Counted from the stretch's first letter, positions 1 to 7,293 are shown. The stretch is 22,450 nucleotides of DNA from Chloroflexota bacterium (GCA_963169135.1 CAUJEQ010000238.1:1-22450); one strand, 5' to 3'. Made by a program: numbers and translations. The notes: generated by a model not told the origin, from the letters alone.

Positions 1-1
1 C

Positions 2-553
2 GCCGACATCCAGCGCGCACGCGCCGCCATCGAGGACGCCGACATCCTCATGGTTCAGTTCGAGGTTGGCATGGCCGCCATCGAGGCGGCGATGCAAATC
101 GCCCGGGCGGCCGGCCGGGCTGTGATGCTGAACCCGGCGCCCATCGCGCCTCACCCGCCCCGGTTGCTCAGCCTTGCAAATTTCGTTCTCCCGAACGAGG
201 TCGAGGCAGGCGCGCTCGCTCCCGAGGCAGGGGGCGACCACCGCCGCGAAGCAGAGGCGCTGCTCTCTCGTGGCCCCGGCGCGGTCGTCATCACCCTCGG
301 CGAGCAGGGCGCGCTCGTTGCCACGCCGGGCCAGCTCACAGAGGTCCCGGCCTTCCCGGTCGTGGCAGCTGATTCCGTCGGTGCTGGAGACGCGTTCTGC
401 GGGGCCTTCGCCGTCGCGCTGGCCGAAGGGGCGACACCCGTGGAGGCGGCCCGCTTCGGCGCGGCGGCCGGGGCTTCCGCAGTTACCAGGCCGGGCGCTG
501 CCGTATCACTCCCATCCCGCCCCGAGGTGCAGAGAATTTTACAAAACGGGTAG
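2..553 (+). CDS. PfkB/ribokinase-type carbohydrate kinase, C-terminal part (5' end outside window)
   Basis: The frame is open from base 2, upstream of the first in-window ATG at 50, so this is the C-terminal ~183 residues of a longer protein cut by the window edge. Visible family marks are NPAPIAP, followed by LPNEVEAG, which matches the ribokinase NPAPA and TPNE region. VVITLGEQGAL comes next, and then the PfkB signature DSVGAGDAFCGAF, whose GAGD forms the anion hole and carries the catalytic Asp. Such enzymes phosphorylate a sugar or nucleoside with ATP in the cytoplasm. The closest resemblance is to ribokinase (ribose to ribose-5-phosphate), but the substrate-binding N-terminal half is not visible, so the substrate is inferred. 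The ORF ends at TAG 551-553, and a promoter-like sequence for the next gene follows within 30 bases. Confidence 0.88.
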   Translation, partial: ADIQRARAAIEDADILMVQFEVGMAAIEAAMQIARAAGRAVMLNPAPIAPHPPRLLSLANFVLPNEVEAGALAPEAGGDHRREAEALLSRGPGAVVITLGEQGALVATPGQLTEVPAFPVVAADSVGAGDAFCGAFAVALAEGATPVEAARFGAAAGASAVTRPGAAVSLPSRPEVQRILQNG

Positions 554-582
554 GAACTTTCAGGCCGGCTCCGGCGTTCCTG

Positions 583-611
583 TTGATGATGGGGATACTG
601 AGTTCGATACT
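583..611 (+). promoter_or_regulatory. Predicted sigma-70-type promoter of the RING-SH3 gene
   Basis: TTGATG (583-588) and GATACT (606-611) are separated by exactly 17 bases and each matches four of six consensus positions. The predicted start of transcription lies near 618, giving a leader of about 20 bases before the TTG start at 638. The -10 hexamer is part of the second copy of an 8-base direct repeat, GATACTGA, at 594-601 and 606-613. The call rests on sequence pattern only. Confidence 0.45.
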
Positions 612-637
612 GACCATGGCGGCCCCGGGTAGGTGTT

Positions 638-1594
638 TTGAGCCCCCAACAACGCTTCTGTCCGCTTTGCGACCGATCCTTTCAGGAAGGCGAAGCCGTG
701 CTCCGCTGCGAAGGCTGCGGCGTCATGCACCATCCCGGCTGCTGGGTGACCAACGGCGGCTGCGCAACCCAGGTCGAACACCGCGTCGCTCCGCAGGCCA
801 TGGCCTACACCAACGGTGCGCGTCCGCCCGGTGCCCCTGCACCGCATCCGGGCGAAGGTACCCGCCCTGCTCCTCCGCCCCCGCCTCCGCCGGCTCACGC
901 CGAGACCCTGGAGCCCATACCATTCCGGCCCCTTGGGCGGCCCCAGCACCCGCCGGTAGACGCAGCGCAAGCTGCACAGGGGAGCGAGCCGGTCATTGGG
1001 GAGCCGCCACCGGTGATTCACCGGCGACTGCCCGAGAACGACATTCCCCCGGCGGCCCCTCCGCGCCGGTACGTGCCCCCCACCGGAGAGCAGATGCCGC
1101 GCAAGCCCCTGCCTCGGATCTACGAGCGCCACAAAATCGTGGCGTACTGGTACGTCCCGGTGGCTGTTGCACTTGCCGTGGCCGTTGCGTTCGGCGTCAT
1201 TTGGGGCGCCGAGAAGCTCTTCGGCGGCGACTCAGACAAGGCCACTCCGGAGCCGACGCCGGCCGCCACTACCGCAGGCGCGGGCGGGGATCAGACTCCC
1301 ACCCCGGCTACCGCCACACCGGCGGCCACCACAACCACGCCGTCCCCGACGGTGACAACCGGCCCGGGCAGGTTCTCCGCCGGCGATACGCTCGTCGTGA
1401 CGGGCACCGGCGACTGTCTCAACGTGCGCACGAACCCCGGCGTCGAAAACGATGCGATCATTTGCATCGCCGACGCCACCGAGGTGAAGGTGACAGGGGG
1501 CCCCGAGGACGCGGGCGGCCTCACCTGGTGGAAAGTCGAAACGAGGCTTGGTGAAGGATGGGCGGCAGAAGACTACCTCGTGAAAAAACCCTAG
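638..1594 (+). CDS. Membrane protein with N-terminal RING-like zinc finger and C-terminal bacterial SH3 domain
   Basis: The start is TTG at 638, because the zinc finger begins at residue 7 and no upstream in-frame start fits; AGGTG (631-635) lies just before it. Residues 8-42 show the order C8-x2-C11, C24-x2-C27, H32-x2-C35 and C42, a cross-brace-like arrangement resembling prokaryotic RING/PHD families. Residues ~50-160 are rich in Pro and Arg, one hydrophobic helix spans ~168-188, and a Thr/Pro/Ala linker follows. Residues ~249-316 look like a bacterial SH3 (SH3b) domain, with LNVRTNPG and a terminal WAAEDYL. The predicted topology puts the zinc finger in the cytoplasm and the SH3 domain outside, where it could bind cell wall or another envelope protein. 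No enzymatic activity can be claimed. The 3' end overlaps the lipoprotein gene by 37 bases, suggesting co-translation. Confidence 0.8.
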   Translation: MSPQQRFCPLCDRSFQEGEAVLRCEGCGVMHHPGCWVTNGGCATQVEHRVAPQAMAYTNGARPPGAPAPHPGEGTRPAPPPPPPPAHAETLEPIPFRPLGRPQHPPVDAAQAAQGSEPVIGEPPPVIHRRLPENDIPPAAPPRRYVPPTGEQMPRKPLPRIYERHKIVAYWYVPVAVALAVAVAFGVIWGAEKLFGGDSDKATPEPTPAATTAGAGGDQTPTPATATPAATTTTPSPTVTTGPGRFSAGDTLVVTGTGDCLNVRTNPGVENDAIICIADATEVKVTGGPEDAGGLTWWKVETRLGEGWAAEDYLVKKP

Positions 1595-2808
1595 CCCTGA
1601 CCCTCGCGTGCGCGGCGATCCTCGCCCTGGCATCTTGCTCGGGTGGCGGCGACGCGGCTGAACCGATTCCGGTGCCGAGCCCAACCCTCGCGGTGGTGAA
1701 GCCCACCACCAGCCCGCCGCCCACTCCCACGCCCGACCCCCTGGGACCGCCTCCGGCCAACGCCGTCGAGGCCCGCTCCGGGCTCCAGGCGCTGCTCGGG
1801 GCCTCACGCTTCGCCGAACCCTGTCCCCAGCACCTCACCGCCAGCTGGGGCGTGATCTGCGCCGAGGGTGACGTTGACGGCGACGGCCTGCCCGATGCGG
1901 CCTGGCTCATCCCGTTGCATCAGGCGATCCCGCAAGGTCCGTACCCGGCGGTCGTGTTCTTCCGGCCAAGCGGCTCCCAGAAGCTCGAGGAGTTTGCCAC
2001 CGAAGGCTCCGCCGACGTCTCGATCCTTGGGGCTGCCATCTTCAGCCTTGCCGACCGTGATGGAGAGCCCGGCGCGGAACTCACCTATCTCGTCAATCGC
2101 TGCACCGCCAACACCTGCACCAGCATTGTCCGCATCCAGGCCTGGGATGGCACCGCCTGGCGCGACATCGGCCCCGGCGATGACGGTGTGCCCGCGATCG
2201 ATCAGGTGGCGTTGGACGGAGAAGGCTCCCTGAGCCGCATCATGGTGCACGGCGGAAAACTGGATATCGCTGCCGGACCCACCCGCGCGTCCACCCGCAC
2301 CTACGAACTCCTCGGTGGCCGCTACCGGCTCACGAAGACGGAGTACGACGCACCGGAGTTCCTTTTCCACGCCATCCTCGATGCCGATGCGCTCTTTGCT
2401 GCCGCGAAGTTCGAGGAGGCTATCGCGGCCTACCGGGCAGCCATCGGTGCCGCCGACCTGCGCGACTGGAAGAAGGACACCGGCCGCGAAGAGGGCCGCC
2501 CCGCCCTCGAGGGCTACGCCCTCTTCCGGATTGCCGTTGCGACGGCCGCCCTCGGCCGCGACCCCACCGAGGCAATCGATGCTGCCATCCGCGATGGGAA
2601 GGAGATCGTGTTCAGCATCGCTGCCCAGGAGTTCCGCAAGGGCTTGCAGGAACACGGCAGCGTCATCGCGGGCTGCGCCGAAGCCACGAAATACTTGGGC
2701 ACCGTCGGCAACGGCGCGGATACCCCCGCCTACATCGCCCGCCTGTTCGACTACGGCTACGCGAACCAGCCATCCAGGACCTACCAGGACATCTGCCGCC
2801 TCCCTTGA
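1558..2808 (+). CDS. Predicted lipoprotein with Ca-loop-like motif and helical C-terminal region
   Basis: The N-terminus is a lipoprotein signal: basic residues, a hydrophobic stretch (~12-24) and the lipobox LASC with C27 as the lipidated cysteine. A Pro/Thr-rich tether (~35-65) follows. Residues 105-113 read DVDGDGLPD, an EF-hand-like loop of the kind seen in FG-GAP/VCBS-type surface proteins. Residues ~270-360 contain Ala-rich helical segments with a TPR-like look (FEEAIAAYRAAIG). I do not recognise a specific family. The ATG at 1558 lies inside the 3' end of the RING-SH3 gene in another frame, with GAAGG immediately before it, so translation is probably coupled. An envelope complex with the upstream SH3 protein is an inference from overlap and shared localisation. 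Confidence 0.78.
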   Translation: MGGRRLPREKTLALTLACAAILALASCSGGGDAAEPIPVPSPTLAVVKPTTSPPPTPTPDPLGPPPANAVEARSGLQALLGASRFAEPCPQHLTASWGVICAEGDVDGDGLPDAAWLIPLHQAIPQGPYPAVVFFRPSGSQKLEEFATEGSADVSILGAAIFSLADRDGEPGAELTYLVNRCTANTCTSIVRIQAWDGTAWRDIGPGDDGVPAIDQVALDGEGSLSRIMVHGGKLDIAAGPTRASTRTYELLGGRYRLTKTEYDAPEFLFHAILDADALFAAAKFEEAIAAYRAAIGAADLRDWKKDTGREEGRPALEGYALFRIAVATAALGRDPTEAIDAAIRDGKEIVFSIAAQEFRKGLQEHGSVIAGCAEATKYLGTVGNGADTPAYIARLFDYGYANQPSRTYQDICRLP

Positions 2809-2821
2809 ACACACATCCCGG

Positions 2822-2850
2822 CTGACACTGGCGTGGCGCGGCAGTAGGCT
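2822..2850 (+). promoter_or_regulatory. Predicted leaderless promoter of the ModE-like gene
   Basis: CTGACA (2822-2827) and TAGGCT (2845-2850) are 17 bases apart. The -10 hexamer ends six bases before the GTG start at 2857, so transcription would begin at or next to the start codon and the mRNA would have no Shine-Dalgarno leader. No SD-like sequence lies in the expected place, which agrees with this reading. Only the pattern and its spacing support the call. Confidence 0.55.
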
Positions 2851-2856
2851 TCGGGC

Positions 2857-3222
2857 GTGGCCCGATTCGAACCCCGGCAGAAGCTCTGGCTCGAAGCTGA
2901 TGGCAGGCTCGTCATGTCCGACTACCGTCTGCGCCTCCTCCAGCTCGTTGCCGATACCGGCTCGCTCGCTCAGGCGGCAACCGCGATGGGCCTCTCCTAC
3001 CGCCGGGCCTGGGGCAAAGTGAAGGAACTCGAAGCCAACCTTGGCTTCCCGCTGGTACGGTCCGAAGTCGGTGGCGCTGGCGGCGGCCACACGGCCCTGA
3101 CCGGCGAGGGCCGGGATCTTCTCGATGCCTACCGCCGCTTCGGCCAGCGCATGGACGATGCGCTCCACGCCGCCTACCGCGAAGAACTTGCGAACCTGGA
3201 GCGCCTCCCCGAAGGCACGTGA
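2857..3222 (+). CDS. ModE-like winged helix-turn-helix regulator (single domain)
   Basis: The 121-residue protein is a ModE N-terminal/LysR-type winged helix. The segment from about residue 20 carries LRLLQLVADTGSLAQAA, then MGLSYRRAWGKVKELEANLG and the glycine-rich wing SEVGGAGGGH, all typical of the ModE DNA-binding domain. The C-terminal Mop/TOBE molybdate-binding domains of full ModE are absent, so ligand sensing is either lost or done differently. No molybdate transporter or cofactor genes are next to it, so regulation of molybdenum uptake is an inference from family only. The GTG start at 2857 is favoured because it keeps the conserved LWLEADG segment; an ATG at 2914 would remove it. 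The gene converges on the CaiB-type gene with a 10-base gap. Confidence 0.85.
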   Translation: MARFEPRQKLWLEADGRLVMSDYRLRLLQLVADTGSLAQAATAMGLSYRRAWGKVKELEANLGFPLVRSEVGGAGGGHTALTGEGRDLLDAYRRFGQRMDDALHAAYREELANLERLPEGT

Positions 3223-3232
3223 CTCGCGGCAG

Positions 3233-4420
3233 TTAGCCGACGGTCCCGGCCTCCCGCAGCGCCGAGATCTTACCGTCGTCGTATCCGAGTCCCTTGAGCA
3301 CCTCGTCGGTGTGCTGCCCGATGAGCGGCGACGTGAAGCGAACTTCGCCCGGCGTGTCGCTCAGCTTCGGGCCCACGCCGATCTGCCTCACCTTCCCGAC
3401 CGGCGAGTCGACCTCGACCACCATTCCGCGCGCCAGGTTGTGCTCGTTCGTCACCACGTTCTCCATCTCGAGCACCGGCGCCGCGCAGATGTCGTACTGC
3501 GACATGATCGCCATCCACTCGTCCGCAGTCTTCGTCTTGAAGATGCCAGCGAAGCGTTCGATCATCGCCGGCCACTCATCCTGCGCGAACTGCTTCTGCA
3601 GCAGGTCCTCGGTGCCGAGCACGCGGCAGAGCGCCTCGTAGAAGTGCGACTCGATGCTCCCGATCGAAAACCAGCGGCCGTCGGAGCACTCGTAGGTGTT
3701 GTAGAACGGCGACGCTCCGTTGAGGAGCGAGCTGCCCGGCCTGATGGCCATCCCCATTGAGAAGAACTGCGTGAACGCGCTCGTCATCAGCGAGAGCACG
3801 CCATCGCTCATCCCGATGTCAACGTTCTGGCCGCGGCCGGTCTTTTCCCGCGCGATGATCGCCACGCAGATGGCAAACGCCGCCGTCAGCCCGCCGCCCG
3901 CGAAGTCCGCCACCAGGTTCACCGGGATGGCCGGTGCCTGCCCCGGTCGGCCCGTTACCCCAAGGGCCCCTCCGACGGAAATGTAGTTGATGTCGTGGCC
4001 GACCAGGTTCGAATACGGCCCGGTTTGCCCGAACCCGGAGATCGAACAGCCGATGATGCGCGGATTGATCCTCGCCAGCGTTTCGTAGTCCACTCCCAGC
4101 CGCTTCACTACTCCCGGCCGGAAGCCCTCGATCACCACGTCCGCCTGCTTCACGAGCGCGTAGAAGATTTCCCGGGCGGCTTCGTCCTTCAGGTTCAGCG
4201 CGATCGACTTCTTGCCACGCCCGAGGGCGTTATACGCGGCCGCGTGGTCCGCTGCCTCGCTCCGCCGCAGCCCGACGCTCCCGAGCTTCGCCGAAGACCC
4301 GGGCACCGCCTCCACGAGAGTCACGTCCGCACCAAAATCGGCCAGCAGCATCGAGCAGTGCGGGCCTGGCGCCAGCCGCGAGAGGTCGAGGACCTTGATC
4401 CCATCCAGTGCCATCACCAT
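3233..4420 (-). CDS. CaiB/BaiF family III CoA-transferase superfamily protein, alpha-methylacyl-CoA racemase-like
   Basis: The 395-residue protein has the family's N-terminal LDLSRLAPGPHCSMLLADFGADV, then GRGKKSIALNLK and ADVVIEGFRPGV. Two features point to the racemase branch rather than formyl-CoA-type transferases: GHDINY with H142-D143, and LVADF with D172. These match the catalytic His and Asp described for alpha-methylacyl-CoA racemases. The likely reaction is epimerisation of 2-methyl-branched acyl-CoA esters or a related CoA-thioester reaction in the cytoplasm; CoA transfer cannot be excluded. The ATG at 4418-4420 is preceded by AAGGAG (4430-4435) at a nine-base spacing, which fixes the start. 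It is divergent from the CYTH-CHAD gene, with a 147-base shared upstream region. Confidence 0.88.
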   Translation of the reverse strand: MVMALDGIKVLDLSRLAPGPHCSMLLADFGADVTLVEAVPGSSAKLGSVGLRRSEAADHAAAYNALGRGKKSIALNLKDEAAREIFYALVKQADVVIEGFRPGVVKRLGVDYETLARINPRIIGCSISGFGQTGPYSNLVGHDINYISVGGALGVTGRPGQAPAIPVNLVADFAGGGLTAAFAICVAIIAREKTGRGQNVDIGMSDGVLSLMTSAFTQFFSMGMAIRPGSSLLNGASPFYNTYECSDGRWFSIGSIESHFYEALCRVLGTEDLLQKQFAQDEWPAMIERFAGIFKTKTADEWMAIMSQYDICAAPVLEMENVVTNEHNLARGMVVEVDSPVGKVRQIGVGPKLSDTPGEVRFTSPLIGQHTDEVLKGLGYDDGKISALREAGTVG

Positions 4421-4567
4421 CGTCGAGAACTCCTTCGTATCCGGGGGTGCTTATGAGCCGTAGCATGCGTGGCCCTCTGGGGTCGCGCAACCGAATCGCA
4501 TCGCCAGGCCGTCCGGCTGCCATCGGGGCTGACGGCCCGTCTCGCCAGGGGACGGTATGATGGCCCC
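4421..4567. other. Divergent intergenic region between the CaiB-type and CYTH-CHAD genes
   Basis: These 147 bases hold the start signals of both flanking genes. For the minus-strand gene, AAGGAG at 4430-4435 is a clear ribosome-binding site. A weak promoter (TTGCGC, 17 bases, CATGCT) can be read further upstream on the minus strand, but it is not convincing. For the plus strand, TATGAT at 4556-4561 is the only good -10 candidate. Confidence 0.4.
4556..4561 (+). promoter_or_regulatory. Candidate -10 element placed for leaderless transcription of the CYTH-CHAD gene
   Basis: TATGAT matches five of six positions of the -10 consensus and ends six bases before the ATG at 4568. This is the same spacing as the TAGGCT-GTG pair before the ModE-like gene. 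No SD sequence is visible. A -35 at the ideal distance is not evident: CTGACG at 4529-4534 is 21 bases away, which is long, so this is weaker than the 2822-2850 case. Confidence 0.4.
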
Positions 4568-6223
4568 ATGGCGACCGACCAACTCGAAGTAGAGTGGCAA
4601 TACGCCGCCCTCGACACGCGCCCCGTTCTGCGCTGGCTTCAGTCTGGCCAGGTCCCCGGCTTTTCGGTTGTTCCCGCGGGCGTGAAGGAGCTCGACGACA
4701 TCTACTTCGATACTGCCGACTGGCGCGTCCACAAGGCCGGCTACACCTGCCGGGTGCGCCATAAGGGCACCGATGCCGAGTTGACCCTGAAGGCCATGGC
4801 CAATGCCTCTGGCGGTATGCGGACCCGCCGCGAACTCACAGAGGAACTCTCTTCCCCATCGGAAGCGCCCGCCCGGGCGCCCGGCCCCTGCGGCGCCGCG
4901 CTCCGGGCCATCGCCGGCCGCGCCGTCCTTGCACCGCTGTTCCGCCTGCAAACGCGCCGCCAGGTTTTCATGCTCTCCGACGACCAGGGCCCGCTTGGCG
5001 AAATCGCGCTCGACGATACGTCGATCCCCGTGGGCGAAGACACCCCGGTCCGCCTCGCCCGTGTGGAAGTGGAGGTGGATCAGTCCGCGGTCGAGCGAGC
5101 CCGGCCGTTCGTCGCTGCCCTCGTCTCCGGCAACGGCCTCACCGAGGCCCTTACCTCCAAGTTTGAATCCGCCCTTATCGCGACGGGTCTGCGTGTCCCT
5201 GGCCCTCCGGATCTCGGCCCCACGGCAGTTAATGCCGAGATGACGGCTGCCCAGGTCGCCTACGCCGTCCTCCGCAAGCAGTTTGCCGCCTTCCTCGCGA
5301 ACGAATCCGGTACCCGCCTGGGCGAGGATATCGAGGCGCTTCACGACATGCGCGTTGCCACCAGGCGCATGCGCGCCGCCATGGCGGCCTTCCGCCCCTT
5401 TCTTACGCCGCGCATGCTCGCTTTCCGCGACGAGTTCGGCTGGGTAGCGGCTGCCCTGGGTGAAGTTCGCGACCTCGATGTCCAGCTCGAACGCATGGCC
5501 GAGTGGCATGCGAACTTCTCCCCCGAACGTGCCCACGCGCTCGACTCGGTTGAGGACCTCCTGCGAGCCCGCCGCGCCGCTTCCCGGAAACGCATGCTGC
5601 TCGCCCTCGATTCGCGTCGTTATGAGCGCCTGGTGGCCCGTTTCGCCGCCGCCCTCCGCTTCGGCTCTCCACGATCCTTCGCGCCCGGCCGGCTCCCGGT
5701 CCTCTCCGTCGCCCCCGACCTCGTCGAAAAGCGCTACAAGACGGTCCGCAAAGCCGGTGACAAGATCGCAAAGTCGTCTCCGCCGGAGCTGTATCACGCC
5801 CTCCGCATCGATGCCAAGAAGCTCCGTTACGCACTCGAGTTCGTCGGTGCCGGCATCTACGGCAAGCCGGCCGTCGATTTCAGCACGCGCGTGACCGCCC
5901 TGCAGGATGTCCTGGGCCTCCATCAGGATGCCTACGTCGCGATCGACATGCTCCAGGAGATCGCCGACTCCTCCGGCCGGCGCCTCGGACCGGCCACCCT
6001 CATGGCGATGGGCGTCATTAGCGAGCGGTACCGCGCCCATGCCGAGGAACTGCGCGCCCGGTTCCCGTCGGTCTACAAGCCCATTGCCGGCGAGGAGTGG
6101 CGCAAGCTGTTCAAACTCATGGAAGCGCGCCGGCCTACTGCCCCTGTTGCGCGCGTTGCCAGGCCGCCTGCGGCGACGACCCCCGCTGGTCCCGTCAGCT
6201 CGCCGCCGGCCGATCGCCCCTAG
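4568..6223 (+). CDS. CYTH-CHAD domain protein (polyphosphate-associated)
   Basis: The in-frame ATG at 4568 is chosen; the frame stays open upstream to a GTG at 4469, but homology-like sequence begins only after the ATG. From there the protein is 551 residues. Residues ~5-215 form a CYTH (triphosphate tunnel) domain with YFDT, CRVRHKG, LTLKAM and late acidic strands. The opening ExExK motif reads EVEWQ, so its lysine is replaced. Residues ~225-505 form a CHAD domain with the two conserved histidine helices, LHDMRVATRRMR (H259) and YHALRIDAKKLRYALEF (H410), surrounded by Arg/Lys as expected for polyphosphate binding. A low-complexity Ala/Pro tail ends the protein. CYTH enzymes act on triphosphates and CHAD domains bind polyphosphate, so a role in polyphosphate metabolism or granules is likely. 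Confidence 0.88.
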   Translation: MATDQLEVEWQYAALDTRPVLRWLQSGQVPGFSVVPAGVKELDDIYFDTADWRVHKAGYTCRVRHKGTDAELTLKAMANASGGMRTRRELTEELSSPSEAPARAPGPCGAALRAIAGRAVLAPLFRLQTRRQVFMLSDDQGPLGEIALDDTSIPVGEDTPVRLARVEVEVDQSAVERARPFVAALVSGNGLTEALTSKFESALIATGLRVPGPPDLGPTAVNAEMTAAQVAYAVLRKQFAAFLANESGTRLGEDIEALHDMRVATRRMRAAMAAFRPFLTPRMLAFRDEFGWVAAALGEVRDLDVQLERMAEWHANFSPERAHALDSVEDLLRARRAASRKRMLLALDSRRYERLVARFAAALRFGSPRSFAPGRLPVLSVAPDLVEKRYKTVRKAGDKIAKSSPPELYHALRIDAKKLRYALEFVGAGIYGKPAVDFSTRVTALQDVLGLHQDAYVAIDMLQEIADSSGRRLGPATLMAMGVISERYRAHAEELRARFPSVYKPIAGEEWRKLFKLMEARRPTAPVARVARPPAATTPAGPVSSPPADRP

Positions 6224-6283
6224 GGCCCCTCGCCTGTATCCTCCGTCTCCGGGAATCCGAACCCACCGTGGCCGCTTGCCCGC

Positions 6284-6315
6284 CGGAAACCGGAAATCGC
6301 TGAATCGGAAATCGC
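6284..6315 (+). repeat. Short direct repeats directly upstream of sucD
   Basis: CGGAAATCGC occurs at 6291-6300 and again at 6306-6315, a 15-base period. A third partial copy, CGGAAA, sits at 6284-6289. The last copy ends three bases before the ATG at 6319, so the GGAA cores overlap the position of a ribosome-binding site. They may be redundant weak SD sequences or a binding site, or chance. Confidence 0.4.
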
Positions 6316-6318
6316 CTC

Positions 6319-7206
6319 ATGGCCGTACTCGTTGATGCAAACACCCGCCTGATGGTCCAGGGCATCGGGACCGAGGGCGCGAACCACATGCGCCGTTCCA
6401 TCGCCTACGGGACAAACGTCGTCGCCGCCATCCACCCCCGGCGCGGAGGCGAACAGCAGGACGGTGTGCCCATCTTCACCACGGTCGATGAGGCCGTCCG
6501 CAAGACCGGCGCCAACGTCACTATTATTTTCGTGCCCGCGCCTTTTGCGGCCGACGCCATCCTCGAAGCTGCCGCCGCCGGCCTCCCGCTCATCGTCTGC
6601 ATCACCGAAGGCATCCCCGTCCTCGACATGGTCAAGGTCAAGGCTGCGCTCCAGGGTTCGAACAGCGTCCTCATCGGGCCCAACTGCCCCGGCGTCATTA
6701 CCCCCTCGACGAAGACCCGCGTGGGCATCATGCCCGGCGATGTCTTCCTCCCGGGCCGTGTCGGCGTGGTCAGCCGCTCCGGCACGCTGGTCTACGAAGT
6801 CGTTGCCCAGCTCACCGCCGAAGGTATCGGCCAGAGCACGTGCATCGGAGTCGGCGGCGACCCTATCATCGGCACCCGCCAGGTCGAAGCCATCCGCATG
6901 CTCAACGAAGACCCCGACACTGACGCCATCGTGATGGTCGGCGAAATCGGCGGCTCGGCCGAACAGGAAGCCGCCGCCTACATCAAGGAACACGTGAAGA
7001 AGCCGGTCGTCGCGTTCATCGCCGGCGCCACCGCGCCGGCCGGGCGCCGCATGGGCCACGCCGGCGCGATCATCTCTGGCGAGGACGGCAAAGCCGAGAA
7101 CAAGAAGACTGCCCTTCGCGCCGCCGGCGCGATCGTCTCCGACTCGCCCGCCGAGATCGGTTCCACGATGAAGAAAGCCCTCCAGGACCACGGCCTCCTG
7201 AAGTAG
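6319..7206 (+). CDS. sucD: Succinate-CoA ligase (succinyl-CoA synthetase) alpha subunit
   Basis: The 295-residue length fits the family. The N-terminal Rossmann CoA-binding domain contains VQGIGTEGANH, followed by GPNCPGVITP and VGVVSRSGTL. The ligase half contains GVGGDPIIGT and GEIGG, then GRRMGHAGAIISG, where H247 is the phosphorylated active-site histidine. The enzyme interconverts succinyl-CoA and succinate with formation of ATP or GTP in the citric-acid cycle and normally works as an alpha-beta pair. The beta-subunit gene, usually immediately upstream, is absent from this window; the upstream neighbour is the CYTH-CHAD gene, 95 bases away. A related ligase such as malate-CoA ligase alpha cannot be excluded. 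The ATG at 6319 has only a weak GGAA-type SD. Confidence 0.92.
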   Translation: MAVLVDANTRLMVQGIGTEGANHMRRSIAYGTNVVAAIHPRRGGEQQDGVPIFTTVDEAVRKTGANVTIIFVPAPFAADAILEAAAAGLPLIVCITEGIPVLDMVKVKAALQGSNSVLIGPNCPGVITPSTKTRVGIMPGDVFLPGRVGVVSRSGTLVYEVVAQLTAEGIGQSTCIGVGGDPIIGTRQVEAIRMLNEDPDTDAIVMVGEIGGSAEQEAAAYIKEHVKKPVVAFIAGATAPAGRRMGHAGAIISGEDGKAENKKTALRAAGAIVSDSPAEIGSTMKKALQDHGLLK

Positions 7207-7255
7207 TCGCGGGGGTAGGGACGGTTCTACGTGCGAGGCTCATCCTTTCACTTGT

Positions 7256-7272
7256 CGCCGATATCAGCGGCG
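7256..7272 (+). other. Hairpin in the leader of the LuxR-type gene
   Basis: CGCCG (7256-7260) and CGGCG (7268-7272) can pair around the seven-base loop ATATCAG. The stem ends four bases before the GAGAGGAG ribosome-binding site at 7277-7284. No U-run follows, so it is not a terminator. It could affect translation or be a small operator half-site pair. Confidence 0.3.
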
Positions 7273-7293
7273 TGAAGAGAGGAGTCCGCTCCA

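Noticed and set aside
560..1132. A 190-codon minus-strand open frame opposite the RING-SH3 gene
   Set aside because: No domain is visible, while the plus-strand frame has ordered zinc ligands, a membrane helix and an SH3 domain.
1804..3168. A 454-codon open frame on the minus strand across the lipoprotein and ModE-like genes
   Set aside because: It is antisense to two genes with clear signals (lipobox, ModE helix). Its product has no recognisable domain, and it spans a predicted promoter and two genes.
4451..6040. A 529-codon minus-strand open frame opposite the CYTH-CHAD gene
   Set aside because: The plus strand carries intact CYTH and CHAD motifs. The antisense product is Gly/Arg/Glu-rich, typical of GC-rich shadow frames.
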